Origin: JAYQKL01 sp049889415
GTDB taxonomy: Bacteria > Pseudomonadota > Alphaproteobacteria > RS24
Length of the DNA: 64,000 bases
Assembly: GCA_049889415.1 (NCBI GenBank)
Contig: JBMHDL010000003.1
Span: forward strand, 186,001-250,000
Direction of reading: 5' to 3'
Shown piece by piece: positions 35,559 through 43,781 of this stretch. Position 1 is the stretch's first letter; every line of letters begins with the position of its first letter. Below the pieces are notes generated by a model, which saw nothing but the letters and a program-made list of their open reading frames with translations, searched no databases and had not been told where the DNA came from. The position numbers and the translations under genes were made by a program.

Positions 35559-36614
35559 ATGACAGATTTATTCAGCCCCGTTCAACTTGGGGACATCCAA
35601 CTTGGTAATCGCATCATCATGGCGCCGATGACCCGCAGTCGCGCCGGCGCAGAGGATGAGGCTCTGCCCATGACAGCCACCTATTACGCGCAACGCGCTT
35701 CAGCCGGCCTGATTATCACTGAGGGCGTCTATCCATGTCCCGACGGCAAAGGTTATGTCCGCTCACCGGGAATTGTCACGGACAGACAGATTGAAAGCTG
35801 GACTGATGTCGCCAAGCGAGTCCATGACAATGGCGGAAAAATAGTCATGCAACTGATGCATTGCGGACGCATTGCCTCGGCGCATAACAAAGCGGAAGAC
35901 GCACGCACCCTTGCCCCCTCACCCATTAAGGCAGCCGGTGAAATCTACACTGATGCTGCGGGTATGGCAGAACACGAGCAGCCAGAGGAAATGACTTTTA
36001 AGGATATTGAGGACACTGTGACAGCTTTTGCTGACGCGGCTCAAAATGCCGTCAATGCCGGGTTTGACGGTGTCGAATGTCATTTTACAAGCGGTTACCT
36101 GCCGGCACAATTTCTGTCAACCGGCGCCAATCACCGCACGGACAGTTATGGTGGCTCATTGGAAAACCGTCTGCGCTTTCCTCTTGAAATTCTCCACGCC
36201 GTGTCCGCACGTATTGGCGCCGGGCGTGTCGGGTTCAGAATTTGTCCCGGAAACCGGTTCAATGATCTGCATGATGACGATCCCAAAGAAACATTCTCAG
36301 CCCTGCTTGCGGCGGCATCCCCCATGAACCTTGCCTATCTGCATGTCATTCGCATGGATGCAGGCGTTGATAATATAGCCCTGGCCCAAAATCATTTCAC
36401 CGGCCCGCTCATCATTAATGAAAGTTACGGATTTGAGGAGGCAAACAAAGCCGTCGGGACCGACAACATCGCCGCCGTGTCTTTCGGGAGACCCTTCATA
36501 GCTAATCCAGATCTTGTCAACAGGTTCCAAAAAGGCTTGTCGCTCAGCAAGCCCGACTTTTCCACCCTCTACACCACTGGTGAAAAAGGTTATATTGATT
36601 ATTCAACAGCTTAG
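35559..36614 (+). CDS. Old Yellow Enzyme family flavin ene-reductase (NemA-like)
   Basis: 351-residue TIM-barrel FMN protein with LGNRIIMAPMTRSRA at the N-terminus, the Gln-containing IVMQLMHCGRIAS, and GANHRTDSYGGSLENRLRFP. The family's substrate-binding His-x-x-Asn/His pair normally reads HxxNGYL; here it is CHFTSGYL, so His is kept and the Asn/His position is Ser. That may change substrate orientation or activity. Homologues reduce activated C=C bonds, so a steroid enone is a plausible substrate here. It forms an operon with the NTF2-like gene and converges on an SDR gene. Confidence 0.85.
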   Translation: MTDLFSPVQLGDIQLGNRIIMAPMTRSRAGAEDEALPMTATYYAQRASAGLIITEGVYPCPDGKGYVRSPGIVTDRQIESWTDVAKRVHDNGGKIVMQLMHCGRIASAHNKAEDARTLAPSPIKAAGEIYTDAAGMAEHEQPEEMTFKDIEDTVTAFADAAQNAVNAGFDGVECHFTSGYLPAQFLSTGANHRTDSYGGSLENRLRFPLEILHAVSARIGAGRVGFRICPGNRFNDLHDDDPKETFSALLAAASPMNLAYLHVIRMDAGVDNIALAQNHFTGPLIINESYGFEEANKAVGTDNIAAVSFGRPFIANPDLVNRFQKGLSLSKPDFSTLYTTGEKGYIDYSTA

Positions 36615-36628
36615 ATATATTTTCCGAT

Positions 36629-37402
36629 CTAAAGCTTTAATGCTTCCTCGGTAATTTTCAGAAAACTTGGCGGCTCCCCGCCGCCGAAAACCTCAAGACA
36701 TGCGCCGGAAACGTATGAATTCGCCGGATCAGACAGAAATAGACAAGCTTTGGCGATGTCTTGCGGCTTGCCCATGCGTTTCATCGGCAAATTGTCAGCC
36801 AAATAAGCCATACCCTTGGCACCATTATAATGATCCTCTGAGGCTTCAGTTTCCACCAGCCCGACAATAATCGCGTTCACACGCACATCCGGCGCCCATT
36901 CCATGGCCAAAGAGGTCGTTACATTCAACAACCCCGCCTTGGCAGCGCCATAGGCAACGGTTCCCGGTGAAGAGCGCACAGCCGAAACACTCGAAATATT
37001 GATGATTGACCCCACCACCTGATTGGCGCGAAAACTTTTATAGGCATGCTGGGATGTGTAAATGGGCGCCAAGAGATTGAGGCGGATTACGGATTCAGTC
37101 AGACGCGGACTGGCCTCTGCACTAGCGACAGGCGGCCCGCCACCAGCATTATTGATCAAGGTTGTAAAAACCCCTTCGATTTCCTCAGCCTTCTGAATCA
37201 AACCGATAACTTGCTCGGGGTCCCTGACGTCACACTCCACAAAGGTGATGTTGCCCTGAATATCAGCCGTAAACGCCTCCGGTTGGCTTCTCCCACAGAT
37301 CACCACATGCGCGCCGGCTTCAGCAAAACGGGTCGTGATGCCTCTCCCGATGCCGCGAGCTCCACCTGTGACAATGACTGTTTGACCAGAAAAATCTGAC
37401 AT
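36629..37402 (-). CDS. Short-chain dehydrogenase/reductase (SDR)
   Basis: 257-residue classical SDR: TGGARGIGRGITTRFAEAG, LINNAGGGPP, Ser in NISSVSAVRSS, Tyr-Lys in VAYGAAKAGLLNVTTSLA, and C-terminal SGACLEVFGGG. Start at 37402 (MSDFSGQTVIV) follows GGAGGG; a longer frame that crosses into the divergent ligase gene is rejected. Substrate unknown; the neighbouring FadD3-like gene suggests a role near C/D-ring activation. Confidence 0.84.
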   Translation of the reverse strand: MSDFSGQTVIVTGGARGIGRGITTRFAEAGAHVVICGRSQPEAFTADIQGNITFVECDVRDPEQVIGLIQKAEEIEGVFTTLINNAGGGPPVASAEASPRLTESVIRLNLLAPIYTSQHAYKSFRANQVVGSIINISSVSAVRSSPGTVAYGAAKAGLLNVTTSLAMEWAPDVRVNAIIVGLVETEASEDHYNGAKGMAYLADNLPMKRMGKPQDIAKACLFLSDPANSYVSGACLEVFGGGEPPSFLKITEEALKL

Positions 37403-37500
37403 AAACTCCCTCCAATGACAGATTATGTGCTCAACATATTGCGCGATTTTGGCAAAATGTCTAAGACTAAATGACCAGTTAATTGCATAGACGGTGCCCC
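37403..37500. promoter_or_regulatory. Divergent promoter region, SDR / fadD3
   Basis: 98 bases holding the perfect palindrome ATTTTG-G-CAAAAT (37446-37458) immediately next to ATTGCGCGAT (37438-37447). Either may be an operator. No convincing -35/-10 pair was identified by eye. Confidence 0.45.
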
Positions 37501-39027
37501 ATGAAGACCATTCCACAAACCCTTGTTGAAACAGCTGCCGCCGCTCCGGAGGCTTTGGCCCTTAAGGATGGCAGCTGGTCTCTGTCATATGATGATTTGC
37601 TGAAGCAGGTTTTGAAAACTGCCGGGGCCTTGAAACGTCTTGGTCTAGGGCATGGCGACCGTTTTGCAATTTGGGCCCCGAATTGCGCCGAGTGGGTGAT
37701 AACGGCCCTTGCCGGACAAAGCCTAGGAGCCGTCATGGTGACCCTGAACACACGCTACAAGGGAGGAGAAGCCGCCGACATTATCCGCCGGGCCAACTGC
37801 AAAATCCTGCTGACCGTTGATGGTTTTCTTGGCGTCGATTACCCCGCCATGCTCGCAGGCGAAGATTTGCCGGCGCTTGAACACACCATAATCATCAAGG
37901 ACGCAACCGACACCTCACCACTTTCAACCTTACTGGAGGGGACCGTCCCGATTAATGTTGCAGACCTTAACCAGGTCAAACCGGATGATCTGTCTGACAT
38001 AATATTTACCTCCGGCACCACCGGCTCGCCAAAAGGTGCCATGACCACCCATGGACAGAATGTTGCCGTTTTCGAGACCTTCTCGGACGCCATTGGCATG
38101 ATGCGCGGCGACAGATACCTCATCGTCAATCCGTTCTTTCACAGCTTTGGTTACAAGGCCGGCTGGTTGTGCTGCCTCATCCAGGGGGCTGCCATATTTC
38201 CGCTCAGTGTATTTGATGTGGAGGATGTTCTGCACCGCATCGAGCAGGACAAAATCACAGTCATGCCTGGTGCGCCAACCATTTTTCAATCCCTTTTGGC
38301 TCATGCAAGCCTCAGTAAGTACGACATTTCTTCATTACGTGTCGCAACGACCGGTGCTGCTGTCATCCCTGTTGATTTGATTGCAAAAATGACCAACGAC
38401 CTCGGCATTGACCATGTCTATTCAGCCTATGGGTTGACCGAGTCCTCCGGTGTTGTGACCTTGTGTTCCAAAGGTGACGACTTTGAAACCATTGCCACCA
38501 CCTGTGGCAAGCCCCTGAAAAATACGGAAGTTCGCCTGGTGGATGATGCCGGCATCTCCGTCCCGACCGGCGAAGAAGGAGAAATCTGGGTGCGCGGCTT
38601 TAACGTCATGCAAGGTTATCTGGATAATCCGGAAGCCACGGCGGAAACCATTACGGCAGACGGCTGGCTGAAGACCGGAGATATCGGCCGACAGGATGCA
38701 CGCGGCTACATCAGAATCACCGACCGTAAGAAAGACATGATTATTGTCGGCGGATTCAACTGCTATCCCGCGGAGGTTGAGCAAAGTCTGATGCTGCATG
38801 ATGACATAGCTGATGTCGCCGTGACCGGCATGGCAGATGAACGGTTAGGTGAAGTGGCCCGCGCCTATGTCGTCAAAACATCCGGATGCGACACCAATGA
38901 AGAGGCCATTCTCAGCTGGGCCCGTGATACACTGGCAAACTTCAAAGTCCCCCGCAAAATTGATTTTGTCGACAGCTTACCCCGCAATGCCTCCGGCAAG
39001 GTACAAAAATTCCTTTTACCGGACTGA
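37501..39027 (+). CDS. fadD3: FadD3-like acyl-CoA synthetase (HIP-CoA ligase)
   Basis: 508-residue AMP-forming ligase. Motifs: A3 IIFTSGTTGSPKGAMTTHG, A5 YSAYGLTESSGVVTL, A8 TGDIGRQDARGYIRITDRKK and the C-terminal Lys in PRNASGKVQKF. It matches mycobacterial FadD3, which activates the C/D-ring intermediate HIP (3aα-H-4α(3'-propanoate)-7aβ-methylhexahydro-1,5-indanedione) with CoA, in length and in the neighbourhood of hsa and ipd genes. Other medium-chain or aryl substrates are not excluded. The start at 37501 (MKTIPQTLVE) is preferred; an ATG at 37483 is possible. The hsaA operon follows after 138 bases. Confidence 0.82.
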   Translation: MKTIPQTLVETAAAAPEALALKDGSWSLSYDDLLKQVLKTAGALKRLGLGHGDRFAIWAPNCAEWVITALAGQSLGAVMVTLNTRYKGGEAADIIRRANCKILLTVDGFLGVDYPAMLAGEDLPALEHTIIIKDATDTSPLSTLLEGTVPINVADLNQVKPDDLSDIIFTSGTTGSPKGAMTTHGQNVAVFETFSDAIGMMRGDRYLIVNPFFHSFGYKAGWLCCLIQGAAIFPLSVFDVEDVLHRIEQDKITVMPGAPTIFQSLLAHASLSKYDISSLRVATTGAAVIPVDLIAKMTNDLGIDHVYSAYGLTESSGVVTLCSKGDDFETIATTCGKPLKNTEVRLVDDAGISVPTGEEGEIWVRGFNVMQGYLDNPEATAETITADGWLKTGDIGRQDARGYIRITDRKKDMIIVGGFNCYPAEVEQSLMLHDDIADVAVTGMADERLGEVARAYVVKTSGCDTNEEAILSWARDTLANFKVPRKIDFVDSLPRNASGKVQKFLLPD

Positions 39028-39165
39028 TAACCTAAATTAGACCTTATTAAAACTACGCAATCAAACCAATCTGATGATAAAAAATTATGTTTTGCGTAAA
39101 TTTTCTATTTTCTGATTACGATATTATGATATTCTGAATATAGAATTTTATTGGGAGTGAAAAAC
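39028..39165 (+). promoter_or_regulatory. Leader/promoter region of the sixteen-gene steroid operon
   Basis: 138 AT-rich bases before hsaA. It contains the 7-bp inverted pair TACGCAA (39054-39060) and TTGCGTA (39092-39098), 31 bases apart, the latter within TTTGCGTAAA that also occurs upstream of hsaB. A TATTATGATATTCTGAATATAG stretch could hold a -10 box. GGGAGTG precedes the ATG. No terminator for fadD3 is evident. Confidence 0.5.
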
Positions 39166-40335
39166 ATGTCACAAGCAACGCAGTTACACGAAACCTCAGG
39201 GGTTCTGGATATGACCCCCGCCCTTGAGATTATCAAAAAAGATGCGCCGGAAAGCCGGCAAAACCGTCAAATCAAGCAATCCAGTATTGATGCCATTCGG
39301 GACACGGGATATTTCCGTTCGGTTCTGCCGAAAAAATATGGCGGCATGGAAGTCACTCCACAGGAATTCTTCAAGGCGTCCCTTGATATCGCGGAATGTG
39401 ATATGGGAACAGCCTGGGCGACGGGCATTATCGCCGTCCACGCTTATCAGTTGGCCATCATGCCCCCTCAGGCGGCGGAAGAAGTTTATGCCACCGGGCC
39501 AGACACGCTGATCTCGTCTTCTTACAACCCGGCCGGCGCCAAGGTCACGACCGTTGATGGCGGCTTTGAGCTCTCAGGACGCTGGGGCTGGAGCAGCGGT
39601 TCAGGACATTGTGATTGGGTTTTGCTTGGCGGAGTCATCATGGATCACCCGTCAGGCGTGCACTACCGTACCTTTCTGTTGCCGCGTTCGGATTATGAAA
39701 TAGAAGACACATGGTTTGCCATGGGCCTGCAGGCCACTGGCTCGAATGACATTGTCATTGAAGAACCTGTCTTTGTGCCCGAGCATAGAACACACCATCA
39801 AATGGACGGTTTTAACCGTGTCTCGTTCCAAGACAATCCGATGTACACCATCCCCTGGGCGCAATGGTTTGTCCGCGTCGTCTCTTCCCCGTCCATCGGA
39901 GCCGCCAAACATGCCCTGCAGCTGTTTATTGACAACGCAACCGCCAGCTCCACCGATCCAACCCGCCTGGCCGGCGATCCGGATGTCACAGCCCGTGTCG
40001 CGGAAGCCGCTAATCTGATTGACGAAACCGAAGCCATTGTGTTCCGCAACTTCGATGAGATGATGGCCAGAGTGAGCAAGGGCGAAGATATCCCGATGGC
40101 GGATCGCGTGAAATACCGCTACCAGGCCAGCCTTGTCATTGAGCGCATGATGAAAGCGGTTGACTTGCTGTTTGATGTCGCCGGTGGCCGCAGTGTTTAC
40201 AACGGTTCACCAATTCAAGAAATCTGGCACGATATTCACATTGCCCGTGCTCATGTCGCCAACAACCCGGTCGGTTTCGCCCGCAATTTCGGCGGCATCC
40301 AACTGACGGGCGAAAGCTCGGACGTGTTTGTCTGA
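39166..40335 (+). CDS. hsaA: HsaA-like 3-HSA monooxygenase, oxygenase component
   Basis: 389-residue flavin-dependent monooxygenase of the acyl-CoA dehydrogenase fold (group D). Motifs: YFRSVLPKKYGGMEVTPQEF, ECDMGTAWATGIIAVHAYQL, GRWGWSSGSGHCDWVLLGG, and GGRSVYNGSPIQEIWHDIH near the end. In Mycobacterium and Rhodococcus, HsaA hydroxylates 3-HSA at C4 to the catechol, using FMNH2 from HsaB. The HPAH oxygenase C2 is a relative, so the assignment rests on the hsaC and hsaD neighbours. Start at 39166 after GGGAG. It overlaps hsaD by TGATG. Confidence 0.88.
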   Translation: MSQATQLHETSGVLDMTPALEIIKKDAPESRQNRQIKQSSIDAIRDTGYFRSVLPKKYGGMEVTPQEFFKASLDIAECDMGTAWATGIIAVHAYQLAIMPPQAAEEVYATGPDTLISSSYNPAGAKVTTVDGGFELSGRWGWSSGSGHCDWVLLGGVIMDHPSGVHYRTFLLPRSDYEIEDTWFAMGLQATGSNDIVIEEPVFVPEHRTHHQMDGFNRVSFQDNPMYTIPWAQWFVRVVSSPSIGAAKHALQLFIDNATASSTDPTRLAGDPDVTARVAEAANLIDETEAIVFRNFDEMMARVSKGEDIPMADRVKYRYQASLVIERMMKAVDLLFDVAGGRSVYNGSPIQEIWHDIHIARAHVANNPVGFARNFGGIQLTGESSDVFV

Positions 40336-41168
40336 TGACAGAAGCACCAATGCGGCCACCAGAGGGGCAATTTGTAGAGGCCGGCCCAATTAAGATGCAC
40401 TTCCTGACCTTCGGGAATCCTGATGACCCGGCTGTGGTATTTGTCCATGGCTCGGGTCCGGGTAACAGTGCCTATGCCAATTTCCACAATAATGCGCAGG
40501 TATTCGCCGATGCAGGTTTTTATGTGTTGCTGCCGGACATTATCGGCTTCGGATACACAGACAAACCAACGGATTTGGGGGATTACACGCTGCAGCTCTT
40601 TTGCGACACGTTGATGGCTGGTCTGGCCTCACTTGATGTGAAGAACTGCCATTTCGTTGGCAACTCACTGGGGGCCGGCATTGCCATCCAGATTGCCCTG
40701 GATAATCCTGATTTTGTCAACAAGTTGATCCTGATGGGGCCGGGCTGCATTGAGGAACAGCAGGATTATTTCACCATGCCTGGCATCGCCAAGATGATGG
40801 AGGCGACCAAAAACGGCATGAGCGAAGAGGCGTTACGCGCCGTCATGCATCATTTTGTTCATGATGACAATCTGGTCACCGAATCGCTGGTCTCCATGCG
40901 CTGGGAAGTCGCCCAGACCCAGCCTCCGGAAGTCATCACCACCATGAAGACACCAAATCTTGGGCCAAGGCTGAAGGAATTGACGCATCCCATACTGACT
41001 TTTTGGGGAGCTGATGATCTGTTTATGCCGCCATCTGGCAAGGAAAAATGTCTGCGGGCAAATGACACTTCGCGCCTGATTGAGGTCAATGCCTGCGGTC
41101 ATTGGGTCATGATTGAGCATCCACGTATGTTCAACGCCGTCAGCCTCGACTTTTTACTCAACGACTAA
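40335..41168 (+). CDS. hsaD: HsaD-like meta-cleavage product hydrolase
   Basis: 277-residue alpha/beta hydrolase of the MCP (C-C bond) hydrolase family. Oxyanion motif VHGSGPGNSAYANF at about residues 37-50, nucleophile Ser111 in VGNSLGAG, Asp228 in TFWGADDLFM, and His256 in ACGHWVMIEHP. HsaD cleaves 4,9-DSHA into DOHNAA (HIP) and 2-hydroxyhexa-2,4-dienoate. Overlap with hsaA (TGATG) and the hsaC gene 19 bases downstream support the assignment; BphD/TesD are the same family. Confidence 0.9.
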   Translation: MTEAPMRPPEGQFVEAGPIKMHFLTFGNPDDPAVVFVHGSGPGNSAYANFHNNAQVFADAGFYVLLPDIIGFGYTDKPTDLGDYTLQLFCDTLMAGLASLDVKNCHFVGNSLGAGIAIQIALDNPDFVNKLILMGPGCIEEQQDYFTMPGIAKMMEATKNGMSEEALRAVMHHFVHDDNLVTESLVSMRWEVAQTQPPEVITTMKTPNLGPRLKELTHPILTFWGADDLFMPPSGKEKCLRANDTSRLIEVNACGHWVMIEHPRMFNAVSLDFLLND

Positions 41169-41187
41169 AACAACAGGGAACACGACT

Positions 41188-42090
41188 ATGGGAATTGCAC
41201 GATTGGGATATGTGGTTCTGCAGATGAAGAATCCGGACGCCTGGGCCGGCTTTGCAGAAACCGTGCTCGGTTTTAAGCGGATGGAGCGCGAAGATGCGAA
41301 AGGGGCCGCTTATTTGCGCATGGACGAAGCGCCCTTCCGCTATATGGTGGAACAGGGCGAAGAGGAAAAATTTCTGGCAGCCGGATATGAGTTGGCGTCT
41401 GAAGCCGATTATGAAGCTCTGATCAGCAAGCTTGAAGCCGCCGAAGTTGAGGTGGCGCGTGGGGATGCGCAAGAGGCAGAACGCCGTGCAGTTGCCGCTT
41501 TCGCTGTCTGCCATGACCCATCAGGCAATACACTCGAGTTGTGCCATGGCCGGGAGAACGGCGCGCCGTTTGAACCGGGCGCCGGTGTTTCTGGTTTTGT
41601 TACCGGCGATATGGGCCTTGGCCATTTGGTCATCCCCGCTCCCGCCAATGAGGAGACGGAAGCGTTCTACACGCAACTCTGCGGGTTTGGTATCAGTGAC
41701 GATCTGACCCTGCCTCCACCGGCGGAAAGCCTGCCGGATCAACGTATTTTGTTCCTGCACGCAGACAATCCTCGGCATCACACATTGGGGCTTTACAATT
41801 TCCCCAACCCGACCGGCGTCATTCACTTGATGGCGGAAATGAAAACCATGGATGATGTTGGCTATTGCATGGACCGTGTGAAACAGGCCGGTTTGCATAT
41901 TTTTGCCAGTCTCGGGCGACATTCCAATGATGAAATGGTGTCATTTTATTTCTTTGCCCCCGGCGGCATCGGCATTGAAGTTGGCTATGACGGCCTGACC
42001 ATTGACGACTGGTCCAAATTCACCCCGACGAAAAGCACATCCGGCGATTATTGGGGGCATGAATATGACTTCCCCCAAATGGGAGACTGA
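41188..42090 (+). CDS. hsaC: HsaC-like extradiol ring-cleavage dioxygenase
   Basis: 300-residue two-domain type I extradiol dioxygenase (VOC fold). Fe(II) ligands visible as His146 (MGLGHLVIP), His213 (GVIHLMAEM) and Glu264 (GIGIEVGYDG); the assisting residues His198 and Tyr254 also lie in the expected positions. HsaC opens ring A of 3,4-DHSA by meta cleavage to 4,9-DSHA. Length matches HsaC and BphC. The start at 41188 (MGIARLGYV) is used; a longer upstream frame would overlap hsaD. Confidence 0.92.
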   Translation: MGIARLGYVVLQMKNPDAWAGFAETVLGFKRMEREDAKGAAYLRMDEAPFRYMVEQGEEEKFLAAGYELASEADYEALISKLEAAEVEVARGDAQEAERRAVAAFAVCHDPSGNTLELCHGRENGAPFEPGAGVSGFVTGDMGLGHLVIPAPANEETEAFYTQLCGFGISDDLTLPPPAESLPDQRILFLHADNPRHHTLGLYNFPNPTGVIHLMAEMKTMDDVGYCMDRVKQAGLHIFASLGRHSNDEMVSFYFFAPGGIGIEVGYDGLTIDDWSKFTPTKSTSGDYWGHEYDFPQMGD

Positions 42091-42092
42091 GC

Positions 42093-42971
42093 ATGGCTAC
42101 ACCTGTTATCGACAAAACCATGAGTGTTGCTGAAATGGCCTCACATATTGAGACCGGCATGACCATCGGCATTGGCGGTTGGGGCGGACGCCGGAAACCG
42201 ATGGCGCTAATCCGAGAGATTTTGAAAACGGATGTTACCGACCTGACCATCGCCGCCTATGGGGGATGTGATGTCGGCATGCTGGCAAGCGCCGGCAAAA
42301 TCAAGAAGCTGATTTTCGGCTTTGTCTCCTTGGATGTCATTCCAATGGAAGCGCATTTTCGACGCGCCCGCTCGGCCGGTGAATTTGAGGTCATGGAGGT
42401 CGATGAGGGCATGTTCCAGCTGGGCCTCAAGGCCGCTGCGCAAAAACTACCATTTTTGCCTTGCCGCGCGGGTCTGGGGACTGATGTGTTGACCCGCAAT
42501 CCGGACATAAAAATCATGCAGGACCCCTATAAGGGCGAACATCTTGTGGCCATGCCGGCGATCGAACTGGATTTGGCCTTTTGCCATGTGTCCGAAGCCG
42601 ATGTGCTCGGCAACAGCTATATTGGCGGGCCGGATATGTTTTTTGATGAGTGGTTCTGCCGCGCCGCCGACAAAGCCTATCTAACGGCAGAACACATTGT
42701 ACCTACTGCCGCCTTCGATGATGCGGCCAAAGTTCAGAACATGCCGATTGAGCGAAATCTGGTTGCCGGCGTGGCCGCCGCTCCGCTCGGCGCGCATCCG
42801 ACATCAAACGGGCCGGATTACGGCATAGATGTCGGGCACCTGAAGACCTACTCGCAGGCTGCAGGCGACGGGTGGCAGGACTATTGCGACACTTATATCG
42901 CCACAGAAAATTATATTGAGGCCGTCGGCGGTGAAGACCATATCCGCGCCCTCCCCCTTCCGGTATTTTAG
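42093..42971 (+). CDS. ipdA: IpdA, alpha subunit of COCHEA-CoA ring hydrolase
   Basis: 292-residue class I CoA-transferase-like protein. It reads MTIGIGGWGGRRKPMALIRE near residue 23, DLTIAAYGGCDVGMLASAGK, and MEVDEGMFQLGLKAAAQKLP; the Glu is residue 105 here, the number of the catalytic glutamate reported in M. tuberculosis IpdA. IpdAB hydrolyses the last carbocyclic ring (COCHEA-CoA) rather than transferring CoA. Start is 2 bases after hsaC, and ipdB follows after 8. The Comamonas homologues are ScdL1/ScdL2. Confidence 0.92.
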   Translation: MATPVIDKTMSVAEMASHIETGMTIGIGGWGGRRKPMALIREILKTDVTDLTIAAYGGCDVGMLASAGKIKKLIFGFVSLDVIPMEAHFRRARSAGEFEVMEVDEGMFQLGLKAAAQKLPFLPCRAGLGTDVLTRNPDIKIMQDPYKGEHLVAMPAIELDLAFCHVSEADVLGNSYIGGPDMFFDEWFCRAADKAYLTAEHIVPTAAFDDAAKVQNMPIERNLVAGVAAAPLGAHPTSNGPDYGIDVGHLKTYSQAAGDGWQDYCDTYIATENYIEAVGGEDHIRALPLPVF

Positions 42972-42979
42972 AGGTTGAG

Positions 42980-43765
42980 ATGAGTTTTACACTTGCAGAA
43001 CTGTGCATTACCGCTGGTGCGGAGATTTTTGAAGACGAAACTCCTGAAGTGTTTGCGACACTAATTGGTCTTGTCCCGCGCCTTGCCGGATCCTTGGCCA
43101 AGAAAACCACCCATCCAGGACTGATGATGTCTGACGGAGAATATTATCTCGTATCCGAGCCCGTCCCAGTTGGAAAGCGCAATGGATATGTTCCCAAAAA
43201 AGAAGGGAATGTGGGCTATGAACGGGTCTTTGATCTGATTGCAAAAGGTAACCGCCACGCATTTGTCGGCCCTGTACAGGTTGACAGATTCGGGCAAATG
43301 AACCTGTCCGCGATTGGTGATTATGACAATCCGAAAGTCACCCTACTGGGTGTGCGTGGTCTGCCGGGCAACACCGTCAACAACCGCACCTCCATGTTTT
43401 TTCCATCCCACAACACCAAGGCTTTTGTCAGCGGTGAAGTGGATATGGTCAGCGGCGCCGGCTACAACCCCGATCGCTATCCGGACGGAAAATACCCGCC
43501 TGGCCTCGATCACCGATGCATCATTACCAATTTGTGCGTACTTGATTTTTCTGGCGACAATCATGCGATTGCCATAAAGTCACTGCATCCGGGGGTCACG
43601 GCTGAAGAGGTGCAGGACAATACGGGGTTTGATCTGATCATTCCTGAAACAATCCCTGAAACCACCGCGCCGACACAGATACAACTCGACATCATAAACG
43701 AGCTTGATCCGCATAATCTGCGCGCCACGGTCTTTAAGGACAACCCGCCCGGCATCAGACCATAA
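42980..43765 (+). CDS. ipdB: IpdB, beta subunit of COCHEA-CoA ring hydrolase
   Basis: 261-residue class I CoA-transferase-like partner of IpdA. Visible: FTLAELCITAGAEIFEDETP, PVGKRNGYVPKKEGNVGYER, FVGPVQVDRFGQMNLSAIG, VTLLGVRGLPGNTVNNRTSM, and VRGxPG-type loops shared with IpdB/ScdL2. The alpha/beta pair is encoded with 8 bases between genes, as expected for an alpha2-beta2 complex. The crotonase echA13 follows after 16 bases. Confidence 0.9.
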   Translation: MSFTLAELCITAGAEIFEDETPEVFATLIGLVPRLAGSLAKKTTHPGLMMSDGEYYLVSEPVPVGKRNGYVPKKEGNVGYERVFDLIAKGNRHAFVGPVQVDRFGQMNLSAIGDYDNPKVTLLGVRGLPGNTVNNRTSMFFPSHNTKAFVSGEVDMVSGAGYNPDRYPDGKYPPGLDHRCIITNLCVLDFSGDNHAIAIKSLHPGVTAEEVQDNTGFDLIIPETIPETTAPTQIQLDIINELDPHNLRATVFKDNPPGIRP

Positions 43766-43781
43766 GCAAAAGGTGAACACC

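Noticed and set aside
36612..36631. Weak inverted repeat TAGAT...ATCTA between convergent Old Yellow Enzyme and SDR genes as a terminator.
   Set aside because: Arms are only five AT-rich pairs with a long loop and no clear U-tract.
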